NCBI GenBank assembly: GCA_016794365.1 | Contig: JAEUKB010000055.1 | Span: 1 to 61,401 of the forward strand | Direction of reading: 5' to 3' | DNA length: 61,401 nucleotides | Origin: Myxococcales bacterium | GTDB lineage: Bacteria > Myxococcota_A > Polyangia > Palsa-1104 > JAEUJZ01 | Shown: in pieces, positions 43,187-52,880 of the stretch | Layout of the letters: every line of letters starts with the position of its first letter | Numbering within the stretch: position 1 is the stretch's first letter | Notes under the pieces: model-generated | What the model was told of the DNA's origin: nothing | The model's database searches: none | What the model saw: the letters and a program-made list of their open reading frames with translations, nothing else | Position numbers and translations under genes: made by a program

Positions 43187-43582
43187 GTAGTCTTGGAAGG
43201 ACGCAGCGCTGCTGGTACTGGATCACGGCTGCTGGCGCTTGCAGGTGTCTGCGCAGGCATCCTGCTGCCTAGGGAATACAGCACGCTGGCTGCCTGATAA
43301 ACGCGTCCTATACAGCGTCTGGTGCGCACGCTGCTGCGGATTCTCAAGTGACCCGAGCGAAACGTCCCTGATTGCTCTTCCTTGATCTTTGCTGTCCGAG
43401 CAGTGTGCGTACTTCAGCCTGTGGACAGGTGCAGCACAGCACGTAGCGCGCTGTTCCCAGCGTCGCCTTGCTGGTTTAGGAATCGCTTACAAGGAACGGA
43501 AGGAAGGACAGGACGAAGCGGAGGAAGCGCGGAAGGGGTGCTCAGAACGCCTCACCAGACCGTCCTGAGAAACCCCGAGTGC

Positions 43583-44389
43583 TTAGTCGCAGCAGGCGGC
43601 CCGGGCCGAGGTGCCGCAGGCCACGATGTTGAAGCGCAGGCCCATACCGCCAGTTGCCAGCGACGTGTAGTTCACGACCGTGCCACGCCACTGGATGTCC
43701 GCCGAGGAATAGGTGAAGCCACCGCAGTTCTCAGCGACACTCTTGTCGGGATCAGCCGGGCTCGTACCGCTAGCCTTGTTCCAGCTCGCGTTGTAGATCC
43801 AGGCGTTCGTGTTCGTCAGCGTGCTCAGATCCTTGCCAGCGGCGAAGCTGGCGTAGATCTCGTACGCAGAACAGACGTGAGCCTTGGGACGGGCCACAGT
43901 GCGGCACAGCGCGCTGCCAGAAGCGATGCCCGTGTCATTGCCCGCGACCTGGAACATGCCGCTCGCCGGAGTGGTGGCCGACAGACCGATGTAGTAGCCA
44001 CGGCTTGGCGATGCCGTCGTCAGGTTGTTCACCGTCGTGTTCAGCATATCGACGTTGTTCTTCAGCGTCGTTACGCGGGTGATGTCGGCGTTCGCGATCG
44101 AAGCGCCGCCCTTGGGCGTACACGACAGCGTCTTGAACTCGCCGCCGCCGCCCGTGTTGGTGAGCAGCTGGCCTTCGCAGCGGGTCAGACCCGAGATGCC
44201 GTTGCCCGGAGGCACTGCACAGATCAGCGAGCCGCCCTGATAGGTCAGGTACTCACCGGTCTTGCAGATCGGCAGCTGGCCCGACACCTTCAGCGCCGCC
44301 AGGTTCTGCGCAATGTCATCGTCAGAGTAGTCGCTGCCCATCGTCATGGGGGCGAGCGCTAGCAGGAATGCATACTTCATCTTGCTCAT
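43583..44389 (-). CDS. Exported protein, third member of a tandem paralog family
   Basis: A 268-residue protein with a hydrophobic N-terminus (MKYAFLLALAPMTMGS), a Cys/Gly-rich N-terminal region, a Thr/Asn-rich coiled-coil-like segment (VDMLNTTVNNLTT) and a C-terminal domain beginning RGYYIGLS and containing HVCSAYEIY, AWIYNASWN and NCGGFTY. It ends in RAACCD, two vicinal cysteines. The same architecture occurs in the two genes upstream (44407 and 45223), only 17-18 bases apart, so the three form an operon. No lipobox is evident here, unlike the other two. Function unknown; the C-terminal domain could be lectin-like. Confidence 0.75.
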   Translation of the reverse strand: MSKMKYAFLLALAPMTMGSDYSDDDIAQNLAALKVSGQLPICKTGEYLTYQGGSLICAVPPGNGISGLTRCEGQLLTNTGGGGEFKTLSCTPKGGASIANADITRVTTLKNNVDMLNTTVNNLTTASPSRGYYIGLSATTPASGMFQVAGNDTGIASGSALCRTVARPKAHVCSAYEIYASFAAGKDLSTLTNTNAWIYNASWNKASGTSPADPDKSVAENCGGFTYSSADIQWRGTVVNYTSLATGGMGLRFNIVACGTSARAACCD

Positions 44390-44406
44390 GGTCTTTTCCC
44401 CCTCCT

Positions 44407-45204
44407 TTACAGGCAGCACGCAATCGGCAGCGCAGCGCTGCACAGCGCCGAGTTCGGAGCCGTGTTACCCGAAGAGAACTTCAGGCCCTTGCTTCCGTTG
44501 CTGATCGAGGTCCACTCGACGGCAGTGCCCCAGTAGCCCGACGCAGCAGCGGTGGTGTAGCTGCCGCAGTTGTCGGACACACCGTTGGTCGCCGAAGAGG
44601 AACCCGCAGCGGGCTCCTTCCACGACTGCATGTAGACCCACGACTTGGCGATGCTGTCGTTCTGAGCGACTTTGCCACGCGCCACGTTCATGTACATGTC
44701 GTAGACCGAGCACATATACGCGCCCGCACCGAACTGCGCAGCACAGATGGCCGACGCAGCAGGCACACCACGCATCGCGCCCGAGGTGATGTTGCCCGCA
44801 GTCGTTGCCGTCGTGACGCCCTTGAACTCACCGAACGTCTGACGCGAGCCGAGCAGGTTGTTCACCGTCGTCTCGATCGTGTTGAGCGTCGTGGTGATCG
44901 TGTTCACCGCCGTCACGGCATCAGCGCCACCCGGGTTTTCGTTGTTCCGGTTGGTACACTTGAACGTCGAGCCGTCGTCAGAGGTCAGTGCTTCCACGAG
45001 CGGCACGCAGTCCTTCAGCTTCTGCGAGCCAATCGGGAGTTCCGTACAGACAAGCTGGCCGTTTGCATCGGTGGTCAGGACCTGACCGCTCGTGCAGTTG
45101 TCCGGCAGCTTGACTTGGATTCCGCCAGTGGTGTCGCTTCCGCACGCCCACAGCGGAGCGAACAGACACGCAACCAGGTAGAGTTTCTTATTGCTAGTCC
45201 GCAT
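44407..45204 (-). CDS. Lipoprotein, second member of the tandem paralog family
   Basis: A 265-residue lipoprotein (lipobox PLWAC). Same layout as its neighbours: Cys-rich N-terminal part (CTSGQVLTTDANGQLVC), a Thr/Asn coiled-coil-like linker (TTTLNTIETTVNNLLG), then a C-terminal domain with GAYMCSVYDMY, SWVYMQSW and NCGSYTT, ending PIACCL. Shared residues with the paralogs indicate one fold with disulfides. It sits between the other two in an operon. Confidence 0.8.
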   Translation of the reverse strand: MRTSNKKLYLVACLFAPLWACGSDTTGGIQVKLPDNCTSGQVLTTDANGQLVCTELPIGSQKLKDCVPLVEALTSDDGSTFKCTNRNNENPGGADAVTAVNTITTTLNTIETTVNNLLGSRQTFGEFKGVTTATTAGNITSGAMRGVPAASAICAAQFGAGAYMCSVYDMYMNVARGKVAQNDSIAKSWVYMQSWKEPAAGSSSATNGVSDNCGSYTTAAASGYWGTAVEWTSISNGSKGLKFSSGNTAPNSALCSAALPIACCL

Positions 45205-45222
45205 GGTCGTCTCCGTTTCCGC

Positions 45223-46062
45223 TTATCGGCAGCACGCGATGGGGAAGGTCTTGTCGCAGGTGGTCTGCGCGTTGATCGTGAACGTAAGCGTCTTGGTGCC
45301 CGACGGCGAGCGAGTGCTCGACGAGTCAGACCAAGCCGCAACCGTTCCAACCCAGCCCTTCGTCGAGTCGCCCTGGGTAAACGAGCCACAGTTTTCACCC
45401 ATGCCCGCGAAATCGTCTTCCGCCTGAGCCGACGGAACACCACCGATACCCAGGTTGCGGTTCCAGCCGATCATGTACACCCACGCCTGCGGCATGGTCG
45501 TGTCCTTGGTGAACGCCGGGTGCAGGGCCGCAGCCGAGCCATACAGCTCGAACGGCGTACACATGTGAGCGCCCTTGCCGAACTTGCCAACGCAGGCTTC
45601 CGCCGCGCCGTTTACACCAACGGTCTGCGTGGTCGGTCCGATGATCTTGCCGGAAAACTTCACGTCCGTCAGACCCACGAACAGCGATCCCGTGCTCGAC
45701 GGAGCCTTGAGATCGTTTACCTTGGTGTTCAGATCCGTGTACTTCTTCTCCAGCGCGGTGATCTGGGTGCCCAGCTCGGTGGTCGTCGAGCCAGTTCCCT
45801 TTTCAACGCACTTGAGCGCACCGCTTTCCACGGTCAGCGCCTGCGATGAGGTGCAGGTCGGCGCGCTCTGGGTGCTACCCGACACGCTGACACACACATA
45901 ACCACGGTTGGCATCGACGCCCAAGAGTTGGCCGTCTTGACAATCCGGAAACACCAGACCGCCCTCTGGAATCACAGCTCCCGATGTCGTGGAGCCTCCA
46001 CAGGCAGCCAGCAAAAGTAGAAATGGTACAGCAAAGCTGCTCGTCGCATGTCGCTTACGCAT
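45223..46062 (-). CDS. Lipoprotein, first member of the tandem paralog family
   Basis: A 279-residue lipoprotein (lipobox LLAAC), the first gene of the three. It has the Cys-rich start, a coiled-coil segment (ITALEKKYTDLNTKVNDL), and a C-terminal domain with SLFVGLTDVK, KGAHMCTPFELYG, AWVYMIGWN and NCGSFTQ, ending PIACCR. Its promoter must lie in the divergent spacer to the SurA-like gene at 46231. Family not recognised; coiled-coil and C-terminal head suggest a trimeric or fibrous surface protein. Confidence 0.8.
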   Translation of the reverse strand: MRKRHATSSFAVPFLLLLAACGGSTTSGAVIPEGGLVFPDCQDGQLLGVDANRGYVCVSVSGSTQSAPTCTSSQALTVESGALKCVEKGTGSTTTELGTQITALEKKYTDLNTKVNDLKAPSSTGSLFVGLTDVKFSGKIIGPTTQTVGVNGAAEACVGKFGKGAHMCTPFELYGSAAALHPAFTKDTTMPQAWVYMIGWNRNLGIGGVPSAQAEDDFAGMGENCGSFTQGDSTKGWVGTVAAWSDSSSTRSPSGTKTLTFTINAQTTCDKTFPIACCR

Positions 46063-46230
46063 ATCCCCTCCCTAAAACTAGACAGCAACATGTTTTCCGG
46101 TTCTCAGCGAAGGAGCAAGCACATCGCGTAAGCCGCTGAAATCACCCGGAAACAAAACACGCATCTTTGACGCATGTTATCCACAGCACAAATGTTGCGC
46201 CGTGCCGACGGCATGGAGTATTGCTTGCGA

Positions 46231-47280
46231 ATGAACACGCCTCGCGGTAGCCGCTTTGTGCTCGGCGTCATTGCCCTTCCCGCCTTGCTCACCGTCGTTG
46301 GTTGCCCCAGCCTGTCGGCCAAGCGGAGTGCCGATGGCAAAAAGGGCGCAGTTCTCGCACAAATCGATGATGTCAGCATCACGGTGTCAGAGCTTGAAGA
46401 TCGCCTAAACAGTCAGACGCCTTACGTCCGCGCGCGCTACACCGGGGCCGAACAGAAGAAAGAGTTTCTGGACAACCTCGTGAAGTTCGAGGTGCTCGCG
46501 AGTGAAGCCCGACGACAAGGTCTCGATCGCGATCCCGAGGTCGTGCGCGCGATGAAGCAGGTGATGATCCAGAAGCTGCTCAAGCAGCGCTTCGATCGTC
46601 TCAAGGCCGAAGACATCAGCGACGACGATATCAAAGCCTATTTCGACGGACACCAAGACGAGTTCAATCGTCCGCCCGAAGTGCGCGTCAGCATGATCCT
46701 TGTACCCGACGAAGACACCGCCAAAAAAGTGCTGGCTGATCCACGCTCACGCGGGCTGGAAAACGTCGGCTTTCGCGATCTCGTCACGCAGTACAGCATC
46801 GACACCGACACCAAAGAGCGCGGCGGAGACTTGCGCTTTTTCGACGAGCGAAACCACGAGCTGCCAGCGGAAATCGTCGCAGCATCGTTCAAGCTGGCCA
46901 ACATTGGCGACGTGAGCGATCCGATCAAGACCAAGCACGGCTTTGCGATCCTCAAGCTGACCGGACAGCGTCGCGCGCTCACCCGGCAGCTGGCCGAAGT
47001 CAGTCAGCAGATCCGCGCCAAGCTGTTCCGCGAGCGTCGGCAGCGACTCATGGATGACTACGAGCGCTCGCTGCGTCAGAAGTCCAAGGTCACCGTCCAC
47101 GAAGACAAGCTGGCCGAAGTGCGCGTCGATCTGTCCAAAGACATCGGAGCGCCCGAAGATCTGCGCCCGCCCAAAGGAACCGGCAGCTACCATCCGCCGT
47201 TTCAAGATGCGCCGCAGGCTTCGCCGATGCGTCCGGGAACTCCGACGACAGCGCCCGCGACGAAGTCTGCTGTGCAGTAA
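46231..47280 (+). CDS. PpiC/SurA-like peptidyl-prolyl isomerase lipoprotein
   Basis: A 349-residue periplasmic chaperone. Lipoprotein signal (TVVGC), a SurA-type N-terminal helical domain (VTISELEDRL-like LDDVSITVSELEDRL region, about residues 45-150), one parvulin-type isomerase domain at about 150-245 (RPPEVRVSMILV, RGGDLRFFDE, GFAILKLTG), and a Pro-rich tail. It should help fold outer-membrane proteins. ATG 46231 is preferred because the signal peptide follows. Co-transcribed with the SurA-like gene 33 bases downstream. Confidence 0.85.
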   Translation: MNTPRGSRFVLGVIALPALLTVVGCPSLSAKRSADGKKGAVLAQIDDVSITVSELEDRLNSQTPYVRARYTGAEQKKEFLDNLVKFEVLASEARRQGLDRDPEVVRAMKQVMIQKLLKQRFDRLKAEDISDDDIKAYFDGHQDEFNRPPEVRVSMILVPDEDTAKKVLADPRSRGLENVGFRDLVTQYSIDTDTKERGGDLRFFDERNHELPAEIVAASFKLANIGDVSDPIKTKHGFAILKLTGQRRALTRQLAEVSQQIRAKLFRERRQRLMDDYERSLRQKSKVTVHEDKLAEVRVDLSKDIGAPEDLRPPKGTGSYHPPFQDAPQASPMRPGTPTTAPATKSAVQ

Positions 47281-47313
47281 TTTTTGAAACGCTTGCCGAC
47301 GCGGTCTACTACG

Positions 47314-48318
47314 ATGAACCACATGAACGCTTTGAAGTCCTGCCTGCGCGCAGCCACCTTGTCGCTTGCGCTCGGGCTCTCGCTCTTTGGCTCGACGGCT
47401 TTCGCTGGCAACGTGCTCGATCGAGTGGTCGCAGTCGTCAACGACGAGATCATCCTCGACACCGAAGTGCTGACCGCGACCGAGCTGGAAGCGCGCCAGG
47501 CCCTGGCTGGCGTCGAGCGCGACAGCAGCGAAGGTCAGCGCCGCTACGATGAGCTTCGTCGCCGCGTACTCGACAGCCAGATCGAAAAGCTCTTGGTTGC
47601 CCAGTACGCCCGCGAGCAAAAGATCTACGTCACAGAAGACGAGATGCGCAGCGCGATCAAAGATGTCGTCAAGAACAACAACCTCACCGACGAATCACAG
47701 CTTCGCGAAGCGCTCAAAGGCCAGGGTCTTGCGTGGGACTCGTACAGCAGCATGCTTCGTCAGCAGCTCCTACAGCTCAAGGTCGTCAACACCGCCGTGC
47801 GCAGTCGCGTCACCGTGGGAGACGATGAAGTCCGTTCCTACTACGCGCAGACCGTGCGCCAGGTCGCAGGCGATCAGCTTCAGGTTCGGATTCAGCAGCT
47901 TGTCATCCCGGTTGCCAAAGACGCTCCGCAGGCGCTGGTGGCCGAAAAGCGCAGCAAAGCCGCCAAAGTCGTCGAAGGTGCGCGCGGCGGCCAAGACTTT
48001 CTTTCGCTGTGTCTGAAGTTCTGCGAAGACGGAGCCAAAGGCGACGGCGACACCGGCCTTGTGCCACGCAGCGATCTGCCCACCGAGCTGCGCGAGGTCG
48101 TCGCGACCATGGACCCAAACGATGTGCGCGGTCCGGTACGCTCCGAGCGCGGCTTTCACATCGTGCGGCTGGTGGAAAAGAAAGACGGCGAGGTTCGTCC
48201 GTTCGAGGAAGTCAAAGAAACGCTCCGTCGCCAGCTCTACGAGCAGCAGGTCGAAAAAGCCGTCACCGCGTGGCTCAAAGAACTGCGCCGCAAAGCGCAC
48301 GTAGACGTACGACAATAA
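47314..48318 (+). CDS. surA: SurA-like periplasmic chaperone
   Basis: A 334-residue exported protein with a signal peptide (cleavage near TAFAG) and the SurA N-terminal signature VLDRVVAVVNDEIIL. The N-domain runs to about residue 175, then one parvulin domain (about 190-290, with GDGDTGLVPRSDLP and RGPVRSERGFHIVRLV). E. coli SurA has two isomerase domains; one is common outside the Gammaproteobacteria. It assists outer-membrane protein folding. ATG 47323 is an alternative start. Confidence 0.85.
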   Translation: MNHMNALKSCLRAATLSLALGLSLFGSTAFAGNVLDRVVAVVNDEIILDTEVLTATELEARQALAGVERDSSEGQRRYDELRRRVLDSQIEKLLVAQYAREQKIYVTEDEMRSAIKDVVKNNNLTDESQLREALKGQGLAWDSYSSMLRQQLLQLKVVNTAVRSRVTVGDDEVRSYYAQTVRQVAGDQLQVRIQQLVIPVAKDAPQALVAEKRSKAAKVVEGARGGQDFLSLCLKFCEDGAKGDGDTGLVPRSDLPTELREVVATMDPNDVRGPVRSERGFHIVRLVEKKDGEVRPFEEVKETLRRQLYEQQVEKAVTAWLKELRRKAHVDVRQ

Positions 48319-48384
48319 GGACACGCGCTGGGGCTCAGTCGCTCAGCGTGTGAGCCATCATAGACTCGCTCGGGGGGCACACTC

Positions 48385-51306
48385 GTGGATCTGCTCGACA
48401 AGTTCAATCGCTTCGCCAATCAATTTAGCGATCTGATTGGTGACATTGCCGACGATGTACGCGCTCACGTAGAGCTGGGTGCGCAGCTGCTAGAGCGGGG
48501 TGACTACGACGCAGCGATCCGCGAGCTGCGCTACGCACTGGAAAAGCGACGCGATCACGCGCGCGCGCACTACCTGCTCGGTCTGTGTCATCTGCGTCGT
48601 GGTCAGCCAGGCGATCTGACGGCGGCCAAGAAAGCCCTCGGGGATGCGCTGGCGGCTCGTGGGGACTATCCCGAAGCCTTCGTGACGCTCGGCGATGTCT
48701 TGGCCCAAGCCCAAGAGCTGGGTCCAGCCAGCGATGCCTACCTGCAAGCCCTGCCGCTGCTCGATGATGAGCTGGCGCGCGCCCAGGTCGAAAAGACGCT
48801 CGGTACGCTCTATCTACAGCTCGGTCAGCTCGACAAAGCCGTGCGCGAGCTGCGCAAGTCCGTCTCGAGCAATCCCGAGGACGCCAAGACGCAGGGCCTG
48901 CTCGGTCAAGCGCTGGTGCTGCTTGCCCAAAAGCGCGGAGAAGCGCCCGGCAGTCCAACCTGGGACGCCGCCCGGCAGTGTCTGCTCAAAGCAGCGCGCG
49001 CCGACAAGGCCGATCCACAGGTGCTGACCACGCTGGGGAAGCTGCTGCTTTCGTCGGGACAGATTCCTGATGCCGAAAAAGCGCTCCAGCGTGCGCTCCA
49101 AGATCATCCCGATCGCGTCGATACGCTGCTGCTGCTCGGCGAGCTACGGCTGGCCCAAGGGGACACCGCGTCCGCCTATGAGCAAGGTCTGCGTGCCTAT
49201 GCCAGTGCGCGACGGGACAAGCTCGATACCGTGCTGTCCGATGCGCATCGCCTGCTCGCACGCTGTCACGCCAAGAGTGGAGCGCCCGAGCGCGCCGTCG
49301 CCGCACTCAAAGAAGCCGAGCAAGCGCTGCCTGCCGAAGCCGTCGCGTCCAAGACCCAGCTCCTTCTGGAAGCCATCGAGCTGTCGCTGCGCAGCGGGCT
49401 CCACGCCGAAGCGATTCACCTGGGTCAGCATCCACAGCTTGCCGAGCTGCCGCTTGCCTGGGTGGCGAGGAGCCTCGACGAAGCGCTGCCCCTTTCCGAA
49501 GCCGAGAGCCTGCTTGCCAAAGCCAGTGCCCAAGCCGACGGCATCGAGGTGCGACTCGCGCAAGCAGCCCTGGAAAGCCGCCGAGGCAACGTCGCTGGAG
49601 CAGCCGGTCACTATCGCCGGGCCGCCAGCATCGATCCCAGCGATCCACGACCGCGCAAGCGACTGGCTGCGCTGTATGACCAAGAGCGCGCCGCGCTGCC
49701 CAAAGAGCTGTACGGGCTCCTGCTCAGGGTCCATCAGCACTTTGCCAAGACGCCCGAGCTGTCCGAGTGGCTTCCCGATGCAGGCAAGCTGGTTGAGACG
49801 CTCGATCGGCCCTTGCTCGTGACGGTGATGGGCGAGTTCAACTCTGGCAAGTCCACCTTTGTAAACGCGCTGCTCGGTGAAGAAGTCGCGCCCATGGGCA
49901 TCACCCCGACGACCGCGACCATCAACATCTTGCGCTACGGACGCGAGCGCGCCGGTCGCGTCGTCTATCGCGACGGTCAGAGCCGCACCGTGACGTGGGA
50001 CAAGGTGCCCGTGCTGCTGCGAGGACTCGATCCGGCAGAGGTCAGCCGCATTCGCGTCGTCGAAGTGCTCTACCCGCTGGAGGTGCTCCAGCGCGTCAAC
50101 GTCGTCGATACGCCCGGACTCAACTCGATCCTGCCCGAGCACGAAGCCGTCGCCCGCGAGTTCATCGCCCAGGCCGACGCCGTCATCTGGCTGTTCACCG
50201 TCGATCAAGCCGGCAAAGCCAGCGAGCTGGAAGCCCTGCACAGCATCCGCAGCGCGGGCAAGCAGATCCTCGGCGTCTTAAACAAGATCGATCGGCTGCC
50301 GCAGATGACCGTCCCGCAGTCAGACGGTCCGCCCAGCGAGTCCAGCAAGCCTGCCGAGCCTGCCGAGCCTGCCGCCCAGTCGCTCGAGGCCATCTTGACC
50401 CACCTGCGCGATCCCGACACCGGACTGTCCGAGCTGCTCGAGGTCATCGTGCCGTTTTCGGGTCGCCAAGCCCTGCTCGGTCGCAAGCACAAAGACGATC
50501 AGCTGCTGCGCCAAGCCAACCTGCCCGCCCTGGAACAAGCGCTGGAGGAGCGGTTCTTTCAGCGCTCCCAGGCCATCAAGAACGCGGCGGTGCGGGTGCG
50601 ACTCGGGCAGCTCCTCGACAAGGCCAAGCTACACGCCGAAGCCCTGCTGACGGCACTCCGCAGCGACGCACTCGAACAGTCCCAGCGACTGCTCGCTGCC
50701 GACTCGCTGCTGTTTGCCCGGGACTTTTTGCCGACCGAGCGCAAGCGACTCATCGCCGAAGCAGGCACCGCGCACCAGATCGCCGCCCAAGAGACGCTGT
50801 CCTTTGTCCGGCCTCGCCGCTGGGCCTTTGGAGAACACCAGGCCGCGCCCGCCGATCGCGACTTTTTGCTGACCTTGCTCGATGAAAAGCTGTCCGTGCT
50901 GTGTCAGGCATCGCGCGCCCGCGTCGTCGCAGCGCTCGCGCTCGGGGAAGCCGATGGCGATCTGCTGCGGCTGCTTGATGAGCAGGTCTTTGGTCGCTAC
51001 CTGGCGTTTTGTCGTGGCTATCTACGCGGCGGCAAGGTCGATGACTTCTTTGTCCGGGTGCTGCCCAAGCTCGATCTCACCGAAGCCGCCATCGGACGCG
51101 CCCTCGAGCGGGACTCCCCCACCGCTGTGGACATCTTGGAAGGCGAGCTGCTCTCACCCCTGCGTACCTTTGGCGAGCTGCGATATCGCCACGCCCAGCA
51201 CGCGCTCCAAGCCGAGCTTGCAAAAAAAGAGCTGCGCCAGCTCGACCTGGATGAGCGCGTCCTGTTTCCGCTGACCGCGCTCGGGTCCGCCCTGAGCGCG
51301 CTGTAA
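48385..51306 (+). CDS. TPR-repeat dynamin-like GTPase
   Basis: A 973-residue protein. Residues about 25-440 are TPR-like helical repeats; the GTPase domain follows: P-loop GEFNSGKST near 483, DTPGLNS near 574 and NKID near 632. The remaining helical part (about 690-970) would be the stalk or trunk. This is the design of bacterial dynamin-like proteins, which remodel membranes, here with a protein-binding TPR half. The GTG start at 48385 follows a run of G (GGGGGG). The next gene, an MFS transporter, is 182 bases away. Confidence 0.85.
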   Translation: MDLLDKFNRFANQFSDLIGDIADDVRAHVELGAQLLERGDYDAAIRELRYALEKRRDHARAHYLLGLCHLRRGQPGDLTAAKKALGDALAARGDYPEAFVTLGDVLAQAQELGPASDAYLQALPLLDDELARAQVEKTLGTLYLQLGQLDKAVRELRKSVSSNPEDAKTQGLLGQALVLLAQKRGEAPGSPTWDAARQCLLKAARADKADPQVLTTLGKLLLSSGQIPDAEKALQRALQDHPDRVDTLLLLGELRLAQGDTASAYEQGLRAYASARRDKLDTVLSDAHRLLARCHAKSGAPERAVAALKEAEQALPAEAVASKTQLLLEAIELSLRSGLHAEAIHLGQHPQLAELPLAWVARSLDEALPLSEAESLLAKASAQADGIEVRLAQAALESRRGNVAGAAGHYRRAASIDPSDPRPRKRLAALYDQERAALPKELYGLLLRVHQHFAKTPELSEWLPDAGKLVETLDRPLLVTVMGEFNSGKSTFVNALLGEEVAPMGITPTTATINILRYGRERAGRVVYRDGQSRTVTWDKVPVLLRGLDPAEVSRIRVVEVLYPLEVLQRVNVVDTPGLNSILPEHEAVAREFIAQADAVIWLFTVDQAGKASELEALHSIRSAGKQILGVLNKIDRLPQMTVPQSDGPPSESSKPAEPAEPAAQSLEAILTHLRDPDTGLSELLEVIVPFSGRQALLGRKHKDDQLLRQANLPALEQALEERFFQRSQAIKNAAVRVRLGQLLDKAKLHAEALLTALRSDALEQSQRLLAADSLLFARDFLPTERKRLIAEAGTAHQIAAQETLSFVRPRRWAFGEHQAAPADRDFLLTLLDEKLSVLCQASRARVVAALALGEADGDLLRLLDEQVFGRYLAFCRGYLRGGKVDDFFVRVLPKLDLTEAAIGRALERDSPTAVDILEGELLSPLRTFGELRYRHAQHALQAELAKKELRQLDLDERVLFPLTALGSALSAL

Positions 51307-51488
51307 GTGCCCGATCTCCCTGCGCTTTTCCGCCAGGTAGTCGCCCTCGCCCCACGGTCGGTGCAGCTCACGCGCTGTCTGCCTGGGTGTGGCTCTCGAC
51401 GACCGCTGACTCCCTGTCATGACCTGCGAAGTGTTTTGCTGCCCGCGCGCGGTCAGTTATCCTGGCCGCTGCTTGTTCAGGTTCGCCC

Positions 51489-52880
51489 ATGAAGTCATCG
51501 AACATCCGCAACTCGATCCGCGAGCTGGGAGTCCCGTACCGACTTCTGTTTGTGTCTGGCGTTCTGTCTGACATCGGTGGCTTTTCCACCGTGACCGCGC
51601 TGCAAGTCCACGTCTCCAAGCTCACCGGCGGCAACGCTTCCTATATGGGGCTGATCTCGGTGGCCACCCTGCTGCCGATGATCATCGCCGCGCCGATTGG
51701 CGGCGTCTGGGCCGAGCGAGGCAACCGCCGCACCATCATGGTCTTAAACGACCTGATTCGGATTCCGCTCGTGCTGCTGTTGGCGACCACCCAGTCGGTG
51801 TGGCTGCTGCTGCTTTTGCATGCCTGCATGTGCGCCTGTACCGCGCTGTTTATGCCGTCGCGCCAGTCGCTCATCCCCGAGCTGGTCCCCAGCGAGCACC
51901 TGCTGTTTGCCAACTCGCTGTCGGGCGGCGTGATCTCGCTCGTTCACATGCTCGGGCCTCCGCTTGGCGTGCTGCTCTATCGGCTCGGTGGCGGTCTGCT
52001 TGGCGTCGCGCTGATGGAAGCCGTGAGCTACTTGGTGTCGGCGCTGCTTCTGCTCAACCTGCCCAATCGGCCCCGCCCAGCGCCCAGCCAGCAAAGCCAA
52101 GGCATGCTCCACGAGGTCGCAAACGGGTTTCGCTACGTGCTGTCTGCCCCCGACCTGCGCCAGATCTTCATCATCTTGGTGACGGCGGGCGTGGCGATGG
52201 GCCTGGTGATGCCGCTGCTTTTGCCCTTTGTCCATGAAGTGCTCCACGGCAGCGACCAGCAGTACGCCTCGCTGATCTTTTGGTTCGGCCTGGGCGGCAT
52301 CGTCGGACCGTTTGTCGGCCATGCGCTCGGACAGAAGCTCGGCCTGGGCAAGACGCTGCTCGGCTGTGCGCTCACCGAAGCCGCCATCTTGACGCTGTGG
52401 TCGCGCGCCGATGAGATGTGGCTCAGCATCGCGCTGCTGGTGCTGTGGGGCGTCGAGGTCTTTTCGCTCATCCCCTGCTACACCAGCTACCTGCACATCT
52501 ACGCCAAAAAAGAGTTCATGGGCCGCACCTTCGCCCTGTTCGATCAAGCGGTCTACATCCCGCAGATCCTCTCGGCGTTTGTGGTGGTGGCGCTCGGTAG
52601 CAAGCTGCCCACGCAGGGCATCTTGACCACGGCGGGCATCTGCTACTTCACCATCATCTTTGCATCGCTGTGGACGCTCGGAGCCCGCACGCTGATGGCC
52701 CACAGCGGCCACGTCCCCGCCCAGCTCCTGGCCGAAGGTGCAGGTGTGCCCGCCGCCGCATCCGAAACCGCCGCGCCCAGCCCTGCCGAAGCCTTGACCG
52801 AAGCATCCGCCGCATCCGCAAGCGATCCGTCCGCCGCCCACCTCAGCGCAGCGTCCCAGTCCACCGCCCGGCCCAGCTAA
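51489..52880 (+). CDS. MFS transporter
   Basis: A 463-residue membrane protein with about 11-12 hydrophobic helices and the loop motif GGVWAERGNRR of the major facilitator superfamily, closest in pattern to the enterobactin/macrolide-exporter-like MFS_3 group. The C-terminus is a long Ala/Ser-rich tail (about 420-463). The substrate cannot be inferred. Its stop codon touches a 125-base nested palindrome (52880-53004). Confidence 0.85.
   Translation: MKSSNIRNSIRELGVPYRLLFVSGVLSDIGGFSTVTALQVHVSKLTGGNASYMGLISVATLLPMIIAAPIGGVWAERGNRRTIMVLNDLIRIPLVLLLATTQSVWLLLLLHACMCACTALFMPSRQSLIPELVPSEHLLFANSLSGGVISLVHMLGPPLGVLLYRLGGGLLGVALMEAVSYLVSALLLLNLPNRPRPAPSQQSQGMLHEVANGFRYVLSAPDLRQIFIILVTAGVAMGLVMPLLLPFVHEVLHGSDQQYASLIFWFGLGGIVGPFVGHALGQKLGLGKTLLGCALTEAAILTLWSRADEMWLSIALLVLWGVEVFSLIPCYTSYLHIYAKKEFMGRTFALFDQAVYIPQILSAFVVVALGSKLPTQGILTTAGICYFTIIFASLWTLGARTLMAHSGHVPAQLLAEGAGVPAAASETAAPSPAEALTEASAASASDPSAAHLSAASQSTARPS

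Noticed and set aside
44368..45849. Rightward 493-codon open frame opposite the three paralogs
   Set aside because: Arginine-rich shadow frame; the leftward genes have lipoboxes, coherent spacing and mutual homology.
49144..50241. Leftward 365-codon open frame inside the dynamin-like gene
   Set aside because: Antisense to the GTPase motifs; no independent support.
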